A DNA stretch of 64,000 nucleotides from Pseudomonas brassicacearum subsp. brassicacearum (GTDB lineage Bacteria; Pseudomonadota; Gammaproteobacteria; Pseudomonadales; Pseudomonadaceae). The stretch lies in contig NZ_VZPJ01000014.1 of assembly GCF_008801605.1 (NCBI RefSeq), forward strand, positions 1 to 64,000, given 5' to 3'. The number at the start of each line of letters is the position of its first letter. The first letter of the stretch is position 1. The position numbers and the translations under genes were made by a program. The notes under the pieces were generated by a model. It ran no database searches, was not told the origin of the DNA, and saw only the letters and a program-made list of their open reading frames with translations. This document shows, in pieces, positions 49,505 to 57,617 of the stretch.

Positions 49505-49682
49505 TGACCCGACCTTTGAGGATTCCAGGGCTTACAGGTCAAAGGTCAGGCAAGTTCCATTCCGCCACGTGGGCCGGTCGGGCAATTGTGCCGAAAACGG
49601 ATAATCGACCAGGGTTCAGCTGCCTGCGCCGGCATGGGTCTCTTCAAAGAAATAGTCCTTCCAGTGGCGCGCCGAACATCCG

Positions 49683-50705
49683 TCAGGCGCTGATCGATCG
49701 TGTCGATCTGTTGGAAGGGTTGCGTGAGGCCGCCGTCAAGGCCTGGCGCACCGCATTGGTGTGCAGCGGAGCCTTCCTGGGCTCTATCTGCGAGTCGGCC
49801 TGCTCGGCCACGAACGTGCTGCAACGGTCGCGCAACCAGCGTTCTCCCGGGTCATTGTGCGAGGCGCCACGCCAGACCATGGACAGTTCCTGCTCGGGCA
49901 AGCATATCGGCGCCGGCTCGGCCCGCAAACCTGTCCCTACCGCCATCGCCCGCGCCACGTAATCCGGCACGATGGCGATCATGTCGCTCTGGGCCAGCAA
50001 CACGGGCAAGGCGCTGAACTGAGGCACTGTCAGCACCACCCGGCGTTGCCGGTTCATCAGGCATAAGGCGCGGTCCGAGTCATCGATGACATTGCCCATG
50101 GATGAGACCACCGCATGGGGTCGGCGGCAGAATTCGTCCAAGGTCAATTCGCCGGGCTGCGCATCGGCCCGCAACAGCATCGGTCGAATCGCACGCAGGG
50201 CCTTGCGTCGGGCATTGGCCGGCAACTCCAAGGTGTGGCTGATCCCCAGTGAAATGTCCCCACAGGCCAGCAACTGGGACATCTGCCATTGATCGACCCG
50301 ACGCACCACCAAGGTCGTGCCCGGTGCCTCGACTCGCAGGCGCCGCAACAGATCCGGCAACAATGCGTACTCGACGTCGTCAGAGAGCCCGATATGAAAG
50401 GTCGCCTCGCTGGTGCCCGGGTCGAATGCCTGACAGCGACTCAAGGCCGCGGCAATGCCGTCCAGCGCTGGAGACAGATTGGAAAATATCTCCTGCGCCC
50501 GGGAGGTCGGTTCCATCAACCGGCCTGCACGAATGAACAACGGGTCATCGAACATCAGCCGCAAGCGCGCCAGGGCACTGCTGATCGTTGGCTGACCGAG
50601 AAAAAGTTTTTCGCTCACGCGAGTGACATTTCGCTCGTGCATCATGGTTTCGAAGACAACCAGCAGATTGATGTCAGCACGACGCAGGTCATTTCTGTTC
50701 ATCAT
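49683..50705 (-). CDS. LysR-family regulator, MexT-like
   Basis: A 340-residue LysR regulator very close to MexT in its first 300 residues: MNRNDLRRADINLLVVFETMMHERNVTRVSEKLFLGQPTISSALARLRLMFDDPLFIRAGRLMEPTSRAQEIFSNLSPALD, then FHIGLSDDVEYALLPDLLRRLRVEAPGTTLVVRR and SMVWRGASHNDPGERWLRDR. P. aeruginosa MexT, which activates mexEF-oprN, is about 304-347 residues depending on the start. Here there is a hydrophilic C-terminal tail of about 40 residues after ERWLRDRCSTFVAEQ. No mexEF-oprN or mexS is in the window, so it may be a paralogue with another target, such as the divergent receiver or flavoprotein genes. Confidence 0.85.
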   Translation of the reverse strand: MMNRNDLRRADINLLVVFETMMHERNVTRVSEKLFLGQPTISSALARLRLMFDDPLFIRAGRLMEPTSRAQEIFSNLSPALDGIAAALSRCQAFDPGTSEATFHIGLSDDVEYALLPDLLRRLRVEAPGTTLVVRRVDQWQMSQLLACGDISLGISHTLELPANARRKALRAIRPMLLRADAQPGELTLDEFCRRPHAVVSSMGNVIDDSDRALCLMNRQRRVVLTVPQFSALPVLLAQSDMIAIVPDYVARAMAVGTGLRAEPAPICLPEQELSMVWRGASHNDPGERWLRDRCSTFVAEQADSQIEPRKAPLHTNAVRQALTAASRNPSNRSTRSISA

Positions 50706-51023
50706 GATAGCCGTCCCAGGCGCCAGGCCATTGAATCAGGAGAGGACAGGATCATCGCTTGAGCCCTCATCAAGGCGCAGCAGCGATGGGATGGTTGAAA
50801 GACTATTCCCGTGACAGGCCGATGTCTGTCGTACGTAGGGACACCCGACTCATGCCTTAGGCAGGCTCACTGATACTTCGGTATGCCGGACGATCCTGCA
50901 GAATCGTCTGCGGCCCTCGGTAAAAGTTCATACCCAGGTATACTTGGCGGGGTTATTGGACGGCGTATCTTACAGTGATAGCGGCGCCTTTACGGCAACC
51001 TGCTATCACCACCAGGTATCGAA
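50706..51023. other. 318-nt intergenic region between the MexT-like and receiver genes
   Basis: No gene is apparent. It contains the inverted repeat GACGAT-N8-ATCGTC (50889-50908) and an AT-richer stretch immediately before the receiver gene. It presumably carries two divergent promoters and a LysR binding site. Confidence 0.45.
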
Positions 51024-51398
51024 ATGTCCCACACTGCGATTATTTCAATTATTGATGATGATGAATCGGTTCGAGTTGCATTGGATGGTTTGTTACGTTC
51101 CCACGGCCATCACGTTAAAACTTATGCCAGTGCCATCGACTTTCTGGCGTCACCCGGATCTGAAAACACAGCCTGCCTGATATCGGATATCCAGATGCCG
51201 GGAATGACCGGCATTCAGATGTACGATGAACTGTCTGCCCGGGGCATTCATATCCCGGTCATTTTTATTACCGGCCACCCCAGCGCGCCGCCAAAAACAA
51301 GGGCGTACGCGGTGGAGCCGGTGGCGTTTTTTCCAAAGCCGTTCAACTGTGCCGAACTGATCGCTTGTCTTGAATCGGTCCTCAATCGGCCGACGTGA
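51024..51398 (+). CDS. Stand-alone receiver protein (FixJ-type REC domain, no output domain)
   Basis: A 124-residue protein consisting only of a receiver: IISIIDDDESVRVALDGLLRSHGHHVKTYASAIDFL with the acidic triad at 11-13, phospho-acceptor Asp55 in CLISDIQMPGMTG, Thr in VIFITGHP and Lys in FFPKPFNCAELI. It is most like the N-terminal half of FixJ/TodT-type regulators, lacking the LuxR HTH. No sensor kinase is nearby. It is divergent from the MexT-like gene. It is either a phosphate sink or shuttle, or a partner of a remote kinase. Confidence 0.9.
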   Translation: MSHTAIISIIDDDESVRVALDGLLRSHGHHVKTYASAIDFLASPGSENTACLISDIQMPGMTGIQMYDELSARGIHIPVIFITGHPSAPPKTRAYAVEPVAFFPKPFNCAELIACLESVLNRPT

Positions 51399-51644
51399 TG
51401 TCTCAATGCCGATCTCCTGGCCTTAATACCTTCGTATAGATCCGTCATACCCAGACATATCACCACTGACCTTACGTAGAAGTGTCGAATATTGCGCTGA
51501 CGCATACGATCTTCTACAGCGAACCAAAGTTGAACGTGCTTGATGTTCAATCATTGAGCCACACACTTTTGGGTACTTCGCGCCACGGTAACGCTGAACA
51601 GTTTAATTCATTCAACGTATCGATTTTGTCTTCGGGAGCAAATC

Positions 51645-52847
51645 ATGAAACAGCAAATTCTGGTTATTGGTGCTGGTTTCGGCGGAGTATGGAGCGCACT
51701 GAGCGCGGCCCGCCTGCTGGACCAGCATGATCGAAATGACGTGCAGATTACTGTCCTGGCGCCCCAGGCGGAATTGCGCATCCGGCCTCGTTTCTATGAG
51801 CCGGACGTCCACACCATGATGGCTCCGCTGGACGGACTGTTCGATGCAGTGGGCGTGAAGTTCGTACAGGGCTCGGCGAGCAGTATCGATGTCGAGGGCA
51901 AACGGGTCGGCTACGTGGACGTGTTCGGTACCCAGGGCAGCCTGGGTTACGACCGATTGGTCCTGGCGGCGGGCAGCAAGCTGTTTCGCCCCGATCTCAA
52001 AGGCATGCTCGAACATGCCTTCGACGTCGATGAGATCGAACAGGCAACGCGCCTCGAAGCCCACATCAAGTCCCTCAAAAACCTGCCGGACAGTCCAGCC
52101 CGCAACACCGTGGTGGTGGCCGGCGGCGGCTTCACCGGCATCGAAACCGCCACCGAAATGCCGACCCGCCTGCGGGCCGTCCTGGGTGAGGACGCGAACA
52201 TCCGGATCATCGTGGTGGATCGCGCGCCGCAGATCGGCGCGTCGTTGGGCGACGGCATTCGCCCCTCCGTGATCGAAGCGTCCGATCACCTGGGCATCGA
52301 GTGGATCCTCAATGCTTCGGTCGATTCGGTGGATGCCGGCGGTGTCACCCTGTCGAACGGCCAGCGTATCGAGTCCAATACCGTGATCTGGACCGTGGGT
52401 TTCCGCGCCCACCCGCTGACCCAGCAAGTGCCAGGCACCCGCGATCACCAAGGCCGCCTGCACGTCGACGGCCATCTGAAAGTGTTGGGACAAAACGACA
52501 TATTCGCCACCGGTGACGTGGCCTATGCCGCCACCGACACACTGGGCAATTACGCGGCGATGTCTTGCCAGCACGCCATATCCCTGGGGCGCTACGCCGG
52601 CAACAACGTCGCGGCCGACCTGCTGGGTGTGGCGCCGATGCCCTACAGCCAACCCAAGTACGTGACCTGCCTGGACCTGGGCGCCTGGGGTGCGGTGTAT
52701 ACCGAAGGTTGGGATCGCCAACTCAAGCTGGTCGGGCAGGAAGCCAAGGATCTCAAGGCCCAGATCAACAGTGTGTGGATCTACCCGCCCGCCGCCGACC
52801 GCGCGGCGGCCCTGGCGGCGGCTGACCCGTTGATTCCGGTGGCCTGA
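51645..52847 (+). CDS. NDH-2-like NAD(P)H:quinone/FAD-dependent oxidoreductase
   Basis: A 400-residue pyridine nucleotide-disulphide oxidoreductase-fold flavoprotein. The FAD motif VIGAGFGGVWSAL lies at 7-19, the NAD(P)H motif VVAGGGFTGIETATEM at about 157-172, and the C-terminal FAD segment GQNDIFATGDVAYA near 285. It resembles NDH-2/NoxE-like single-subunit dehydrogenases but lacks a clear C-terminal membrane anchor. It stands alone 246 nt after the receiver gene and is followed by a good intrinsic terminator. It is a possible MexT-like regulon member involved in redox or electrophile stress. Confidence 0.88.
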   Translation: MKQQILVIGAGFGGVWSALSAARLLDQHDRNDVQITVLAPQAELRIRPRFYEPDVHTMMAPLDGLFDAVGVKFVQGSASSIDVEGKRVGYVDVFGTQGSLGYDRLVLAAGSKLFRPDLKGMLEHAFDVDEIEQATRLEAHIKSLKNLPDSPARNTVVVAGGGFTGIETATEMPTRLRAVLGEDANIRIIVVDRAPQIGASLGDGIRPSVIEASDHLGIEWILNASVDSVDAGGVTLSNGQRIESNTVIWTVGFRAHPLTQQVPGTRDHQGRLHVDGHLKVLGQNDIFATGDVAYAATDTLGNYAAMSCQHAISLGRYAGNNVAADLLGVAPMPYSQPKYVTCLDLGAWGAVYTEGWDRQLKLVGQEAKDLKAQINSVWIYPPAADRAAALAAADPLIPVA

Positions 52848-52900
52848 CCCTTGCGCCCTACCCCGGCCAGTCTCTCCTTTCTGCGCCGGTCTTTCCCAGA

Positions 52901-52934
52901 CGCCTGCCAATGATTCTTCGGCGGGCGTTTTTTT
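52901..52934 (+). terminator. Intrinsic terminator after the NDH-2-like gene
   Basis: Stem CGCCTGCC (52901-52908) pairs with GGCGGGCG (52920-52927, one G-U pair), followed at once by seven T residues. It is 54 nt downstream of the stop codon. Confidence 0.85.
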
Positions 52935-53059
52935 GGGCTGGCTTCTCCCCAAGCCAGTCTGAATATCGTCACTGCCCAGCAAAATCCGTATCAATGCCCA
53001 CTCCCGGTCCTCTGAGCACAAGGTAAGGTAGGCAGAAACCATCCGGATCGAGGTGTGCC

Positions 53060-53971
53060 GTGGCGTCCTATTCCTTGCGTCAGCTGAAGTATTTTGTCAC
53101 CACCGTTGAATGTGGCAGCGTCGCTGAGGCATCCCGCAAGCTGTACATCGCCCAACCATCGATTGCCACCGCCATCAAGGGGCTGGAGGACAGCTTCGGC
53201 GTGCAATTGCTCATCCGTCATCACGCCCAAGGCGTATCGTTGACGCCCGGCGGGGCGCGCTTCTATCGCAAGGCCCAGGAGCTGTTGCGCATGGCACGGG
53301 AGTTCGAGCAGAACGCCCTGGCCGATAACGATGTGGTCAGCGGGCAAATCGACATCGGCTGCTTCGAAACCGTCGCCCCGCTCTACTTGCCGCGCCTGAT
53401 CGCGGGCTTTCGCCAGCGCTTCCCGGGGGTGGAGATTCGCGTGCAGGACGGCGAACAACAGGAGCTGGTGCAAGGCTTGACGGGTGGACGTTTCGACCTG
53501 GCGATTTTCTATGAGCACGACCTCGACAGCACCATCGAGACCGAGGCGTTGACGGCACCGCAACGGCCCTATGCGTTATTGCCGGCTGGGCATCGCTTCG
53601 CCGATCAGGCCCAGGTCTCGCTGCGGGACCTGGCGCTGGAACCGATGATCCTGCTGGACGTACAGCCCAGCCGGACCTATTTCGTGAGCATCTTCGAGGA
53701 GCTGGGCCTGACGCCCAACATTGTCTTCAGCTCGCCGTCCATCGAGATGGTCCGTGGCATGGTCGGCCAGTCTTTCGGTTTTGCCGTGCTGGTGACCCGC
53801 CCGCACTCCACCTGCACCTACGATGGGCAACACCTGGTGTGCGTCGACATCGCCGAGGACGTGACCGGTTCGGCCTTGGTGGCGGGTTGGCTCAAACGCA
53901 CCCACCTGACCAAACCGGCCCAGTTGTTCGTGGATTACTGCAAGGAACAGTTCAGGCAATGGCTGGCCTGA
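53060..53971 (+). CDS. LysR-family transcriptional regulator
   Basis: A 303-residue LysR protein with a GTG start at 53060. The N-terminal HTH is SLRQLKYFVTTVECGSVAEASRKLYIAQPSIATAIKGLEDSFGVQLLIRHHAQGVSLTPGGARFYRKAQELL. The substrate-binding region includes QIDIGCFETVAPLYLPRLIAGFRQRFPGVEIRVQDGEQQELVQGLTGGRFDLAIFY. It is convergent with the FMO-RidA-DUF1028-ArgE-SBP operon and is the best local candidate for its regulator. Confidence 0.92.
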   Translation: MASYSLRQLKYFVTTVECGSVAEASRKLYIAQPSIATAIKGLEDSFGVQLLIRHHAQGVSLTPGGARFYRKAQELLRMAREFEQNALADNDVVSGQIDIGCFETVAPLYLPRLIAGFRQRFPGVEIRVQDGEQQELVQGLTGGRFDLAIFYEHDLDSTIETEALTAPQRPYALLPAGHRFADQAQVSLRDLALEPMILLDVQPSRTYFVSIFEELGLTPNIVFSSPSIEMVRGMVGQSFGFAVLVTRPHSTCTYDGQHLVCVDIAEDVTGSALVAGWLKRTHLTKPAQLFVDYCKEQFRQWLA

Positions 53972-53992
53972 ACCCTGTGGCGAGGAAGCGTT

Positions 53993-54106
53993 GATCGTCC
54001 CCATGCTCTGCGTGGGAATGCATCCCGTGACGCTCTGCGTCACCCTCCAGAAGCGGAACGCGGAGCGTCCCTGGCGACGTTCCCACGCAGGAGCGTGGGA
54101 ACGATC
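53993..54106. repeat. GATCGTTCCCACGC-type dispersed repeat
   Basis: GATCGTCCCCATGCTCTGCGTGGGAATGC at one end and CGTTCCCACGCAGGAGCGTGGGAACGATC at the other, with an internal GACGCTCTGCGTC palindrome. This is the second widespread intergenic repeat family of pseudomonads. It lies between the convergent LysR and solute-binding-protein genes. A decayed copy is at 59128-59164. Confidence 0.85.
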
Positions 54107-54134
54107 GGTCCATGGTGAGGAGGCGGTTCGGTGC

Positions 54135-55175
54135 CTAGCGAGCCGCCCAGGCGTTGAAGCGTTGTTCCAGCTCCTCGCCGTGGTCGACCCAGAACTCCGC
54201 ATCCACGGCTTGCGCTTCAGCCAGGTTGGCCTCGGCGGTTGGCAACTGCTCCTGTACCGCCGTCGGCAACAGCGCCAGCGTCTTGCGGTGCACCGGCCCA
54301 TAAGGGATGTTTTCCGAAAACACCTTCTGGGTCTGCGGCTGGCTGGCAAAGGCAATGAACTGCTCGGCCAGGGCCTTGTTCGGCGTGCCCTTGACCACCG
54401 CCCAATACTCCGGGTCGTACAGGCTCTGCGGCCAGACAATGCTCAGTTTCATGCCTTCCTTTTGCGCCGACGCGATGCGCCCGTTATAGGCGGCGCTCAT
54501 CGCCACGTCTCCCGCCACCAACCATTGCGCCGGTTGGGCGCCGGCTTCCCACCATTGGATATTCGGCTTGATCTGATCCAGCTTGGCGAAGGCCCGGGAC
54601 ACGCCCTCCGGCGTGTTCAACACCTTGTACAAGTCCTGCGACTTGACCCCATCGGCCAGCAAGGCGATCTCCAAGGTGTACTTGGCCCCTTTGCGCAGCC
54701 CGCGCTTGCCCGGGTACTGGGCAACGTTCCAGAAGTCCGCCCAGGAGCTGGGCGCCTTGGCGAGCTTGCTCTGATCATAGGCCAGGACCATCGACCAGAC
54801 GTAGGTGGCGACGCCACACTCATTGAGTGCGCCGGGCACATAGTTGGCCGGGTCGCCTAGGCCGGCCAGGTCAAGCTTCTCGAACAAGCCTTCCTCACAG
54901 CCTCGCAGCAACTCGGGGCTTTCCACTTCGACCACGTCCCAACTGGTGTGACCGGCCGCGACCATGGCTTTGATCTTCGACAGCTCACCGTTGTATTCGC
55001 CGGCCACGATGCTTCCTGCACCGCTGGCGTTGAAGGGTTGGAAGTAGGCCTTGTCCTGGGCCTGCTTGGTGGCGCCGCCAAAGGAAATCACGGTCAAGCT
55101 CTGGGGCGCGGCCATGACGCTGGAACTCAACAACGCCAACGCACACGCAATATTGCAACGCAAGGATCTGGACAT
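54135..55175 (-). CDS. ABC transporter periplasmic solute-binding protein (PotD/spermidine-putrescine type), orphan
   Basis: A 346-residue binding protein with a signal peptide (about 1-22, ending VMA). It has SLTVISFGGATKQAQDKAYFQPFNASGAGSIVAGEYNGELSKIKAMVAAGHTSWDVVEVESPELLRGCEEG and DFWNVAQYPGKRGLRKGAKYTLEIALLADGV, typical of the PotD/AfuA extracellular binding group. No permease or ATPase gene is nearby. It is last in line behind argE-like on the same strand, after a 184-nt gap with a hairpin. It might feed a transporter encoded elsewhere with an amine-containing substrate. Confidence 0.9.
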   Translation of the reverse strand: MSRSLRCNIACALALLSSSVMAAPQSLTVISFGGATKQAQDKAYFQPFNASGAGSIVAGEYNGELSKIKAMVAAGHTSWDVVEVESPELLRGCEEGLFEKLDLAGLGDPANYVPGALNECGVATYVWSMVLAYDQSKLAKAPSSWADFWNVAQYPGKRGLRKGAKYTLEIALLADGVKSQDLYKVLNTPEGVSRAFAKLDQIKPNIQWWEAGAQPAQWLVAGDVAMSAAYNGRIASAQKEGMKLSIVWPQSLYDPEYWAVVKGTPNKALAEQFIAFASQPQTQKVFSENIPYGPVHRKTLALLPTAVQEQLPTAEANLAEAQAVDAEFWVDHGEELEQRFNAWAAR

Positions 55176-55194
55176 GAAGCGGTTCCTCGAAAAT

Positions 55195-55218
55195 GCCGGC
55201 TCGCCCGCACGAGCCGGC
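55195..55218. other. GC-rich hairpin upstream of the solute-binding-protein gene
   Basis: GCCGGCTCG (55195-55203) pairs perfectly with 55210-55218 across a 6-nt loop. It is in the 5' leader of the binding-protein gene, downstream of the argE-like gene. Such hairpins often protect the mRNA segment for an abundant binding protein. It could equally be a weak terminator. Confidence 0.5.
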
Positions 55219-55359
55219 GACGGGACTCAAGGGTGGCCGTAAGCGCGGGCGGAGTGGTCTACAGCAATAAGGCTCTTGTCGGCCCATTCGTTGAGGTCGG
55301 CACAACTGGCCGCCAGGATTTTCCTGATGTTGAAATCGTTCACTTTGGCCGCCTCGTGG

Positions 55360-56529
55360 TCACGGACCATTGGGTTCAGCGAGATAGCTCGCCAACCGAT
55401 CCATCAAGCGATCGCAGGCGGCCATTTGTTCAACGCTCACGTATTCGTCGGGCTTGTGCCCCTGGTTCATGCTGCCGGGGCCACAGACCACCGTCGGCAC
55501 GCCAGCCTGGTGAAACAGGCCGCCTTCGGTGCCGAAAGCAACGGTGCTGAAAGCGTCGCTGCCGCACAGTCGCGCAACCAGTTGTGCAGCAGCGCTGTCA
55601 GGCGAGGTCGCCAGGCCCGGATAGGCGGACAGTGGTTCAAAACCAATCGCCGTATCGCCCGCCACCGCCTGCATCGCTGGCAGCAGTTCCTGTTCGGCAA
55701 AGTCCTGCAATTGCTCGGCCACCACCTGGGGATTGAAATCCGGCAAGGCGCGCACTTCGAAATCGAAACGGCAATCGGCCGGGACAATGTTCAGCGCCGT
55801 GCCGCCGTGGATCACCCCGACCTGCACCGTGGAAAACGGTGGATCGAAGCGCGGGTCATGCCGTGATGGTTCGGCCAGCTGTGCACCGATCTCGCCCAAG
55901 CGCCCCATCAGGCGCGCCGCCTGCTCGATGGCGTTGACCCCGTAAGGTGCATAGGCCGAATGACAGGCCGCCCCTCGGACATGACAACGCATCGCCAGCT
56001 TGCCTTTGTGCCCCAGCACCGGTTGCAGTCGGGTGGGTTCGCCAATCAGGCACAGCGCTGGTTGGGGAATTCGCCGAACCAACACGTCCAACAGGCTGTG
56101 AACGCCCAGGCAACCCACCTCTTCGTCATAGGAAAACGCCAGGTGCAGCGGTCGACGAAGCGCGCTGGCGAGGAACATCGGCACCGCTGCCAGCACCGAT
56201 GCCAGATACCCCTTCATGTCCGCCGTACCACGCCCGAACCATTTGCCGTCCCGCTCGGTCAGGCAGAACGGATCGACCGTCCAGGCCTGCCCATCCACCG
56301 GCACCACGTCGGTATGCCCGGACAACACCACGCCACCGGGCACCGCTGGGCCAATGCTCGCCAGCAAGTTGGCCTTGGTTCGCTCGGCGTTGTAGATCAG
56401 CTCGCTATCCACGCCCAGCCCTTGCAAGTAATCGCGCACGAACTCGATCAAGGCCAGGTTCGACTCGCGACTGACCGTGGCAAAGCCCACCAGTTCGGCA
56501 AGCAGGGCGCGACTGCGCAGCTCACTCAT
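55360..56529 (-). CDS. ArgE/DapE-family deacylase (acetylornithine deacetylase-like)
   Basis: A 389-residue M20 metallopeptidase-family protein started at 56529 (MSELRSRALLAELVGFATVSRESN; GGAG 9 nt upstream). Metal/catalytic segments include VVLSGHTDVVPVDGQAWTVDPF, GRGTADMKGYLASVLAAVP, LAFSYDEEVGCLGVHSL and FGTEGGLFHQAGVPTVVCGPGSMNQGHKPDEYVSVEQM. These match ArgE. Here it sits in a catabolic-looking operon, so deacylation of an N-acyl amino acid or amine other than acetylornithine is likely. It overlaps the DUF1028 gene by 8 nt. Confidence 0.88.
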   Translation of the reverse strand: MSELRSRALLAELVGFATVSRESNLALIEFVRDYLQGLGVDSELIYNAERTKANLLASIGPAVPGGVVLSGHTDVVPVDGQAWTVDPFCLTERDGKWFGRGTADMKGYLASVLAAVPMFLASALRRPLHLAFSYDEEVGCLGVHSLLDVLVRRIPQPALCLIGEPTRLQPVLGHKGKLAMRCHVRGAACHSAYAPYGVNAIEQAARLMGRLGEIGAQLAEPSRHDPRFDPPFSTVQVGVIHGGTALNIVPADCRFDFEVRALPDFNPQVVAEQLQDFAEQELLPAMQAVAGDTAIGFEPLSAYPGLATSPDSAAAQLVARLCGSDAFSTVAFGTEGGLFHQAGVPTVVCGPGSMNQGHKPDEYVSVEQMAACDRLMDRLASYLAEPNGP

Positions 56530-57196
56530 CGCCCGGCACTCCATAACTGGGCGCCAGCGTCGGGTTGAGCGCGCGGGTCAGGTAATCCTGCAATTGCGGC
56601 TGATAGGCGAGCCAAAGCTTTTCCAGTTCGCCGATGGGGTTTTCCTCAGCCCAGTCCACCCGCAGATCGACGATGGGCCAGGTCAGGTCATCGACCACCG
56701 ACAGCGCCGCCGAATGCACCGCCCCGGCCTCCCCGCCTGCCGCCTGTCCAGCCTGCAACGCGCTCACCAAACGTGCTGCAAGACAGCCGGCGCTATGCTC
56801 GAAGGCCGCGACCATGGCCTCGATCACCGCACCGTTGGCCAACAGATTCCCAGCCGCCACGCATTGCTCACCGGCCACGGCGTTGTGGGTGCCCAAGGTA
56901 TGCTCGCCACTGAAAATCGCCGTGCGCCCCTCGGCATCGATCACCGCCACCTGGCGATACTGGCTGTAGCCATTGCGTGCCAGGGTCCGCTCCAGCGCCG
57001 CTTGGGCCACCAGGCCGCCGGCCAGTTCGTCAAGAATCTGCGGCCCCAGGGCCGGCAGGGTAATGTTCTGGCTCGACACCGCGCCGACGCCCGCGCGCAA
57101 CCAGGGGCAACGGGCGCCGACGGCAATGCTTGAGGAACTGATGGCGATGCCCAACTGGCCGGTTTCGGCACAGCGTCCAGCGATGGAAAAAGTCAT
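56522..57196 (-). CDS. DUF1028-family Ntn-hydrolase-like protein
   Basis: A 224-residue protein: TFSIAGRCAETGQLGIAISSSSIAVGARCPWLRAGVGAVSSQNITLPALGPQILDELAGGL, VAVIDAEGRTAIFSGEHTLGTHNAVAGEQCVAAGNLLANGAVIEAMVAAFE. This is the DUF1028 family, with a predicted Ntn-hydrolase fold and no firmly established reaction to my knowledge. It lies 10 nt after the RidA-like gene and overlaps the ArgE-like gene. It is probably another hydrolase of the same pathway. Confidence 0.9.
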   Translation of the reverse strand: MTFSIAGRCAETGQLGIAISSSSIAVGARCPWLRAGVGAVSSQNITLPALGPQILDELAGGLVAQAALERTLARNGYSQYRQVAVIDAEGRTAIFSGEHTLGTHNAVAGEQCVAAGNLLANGAVIEAMVAAFEHSAGCLAARLVSALQAGQAAGGEAGAVHSAALSVVDDLTWPIVDLRVDWAEENPIGELEKLWLAYQPQLQDYLTRALNPTLAPSYGVPGDE

Positions 57197-57206
57197 GCTC
57201 CGCTCC

Positions 57207-57617
57207 TTATTCAGGGATCACCGCGATCACGTCGATTTCCATCAGCCACTGCGGCTGGCCCAGGGCACTGACCACCAACCCGGTGGAGATCGGAAACACG
57301 CCCTTGAGCCACTTGCCGACCTCTTGGTACACCGGCTCGCGGTAACGCGGGTCGATCAGGTAAGTGGTGGTCTTGACGATGTGGCTCAGGTCGCTGCCGG
57401 CCTCTTCCAACAGTTGCTTGACGTTGCGCATGGCCTGCTCGGCCTGGGCGCGAGGATCGCCCAGGCCCACCAGTTGACCGTTGAAATCAGTGCCAACCTG
57501 GCCGCGCACATAGACGGTGTTGCCGGCGCGCACGGCCTGGCACAGGTCGTTGTCCAGCGTCTGGTTCGGGTAGGTGTCCTTGGTGTTGAACATGCGAATA
57601 CGTGTATGAGTAGGCAT
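57207..57617 (-). CDS. RidA/YjgF/YER057c-family protein
   Basis: A 136-residue protein started at the ATG at 57617: MFNTKDTYPNQTLDNDLCQAVRAGNTVYVRGQVGTDFNGQLVGLGDPRAQAEQAMRNVKQLLEEAGSDLSHIVKTTTYLIDPRYRE. RidA-family members hydrolyse reactive enamines/imines; the Arg equivalent to RidA Arg105 appears replaced or shifted here, placing it in the broader Rid subgroups. Its start codon overlaps the stop of the upstream flavin monooxygenase gene (TGATG), so the two are coupled. An imine-handling step after amine oxidation is inferred. Confidence 0.9.
   Translation of the reverse strand: MPTHTRIRMFNTKDTYPNQTLDNDLCQAVRAGNTVYVRGQVGTDFNGQLVGLGDPRAQAEQAMRNVKQLLEEAGSDLSHIVKTTTYLIDPRYREPVYQEVGKWLKGVFPISTGLVVSALGQPQWLMEIDVIAVIPE

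Noticed and set aside
49683..49830. Frameshift suspected at the 3' end of the MexT-like gene
   Set aside because: The C-terminal tail is long and hydrophilic, but no alternative frame continues with a recognisable LysR ending. The conserved domain is complete, so a simple extension is the safer reading.
51612..53042. 476-codon open frame antisense to the NDH-2-like gene
   Set aside because: It lies on the opposite strand of a gene with clear FAD/NAD motifs and spans an intrinsic terminator; no recognisable domain.
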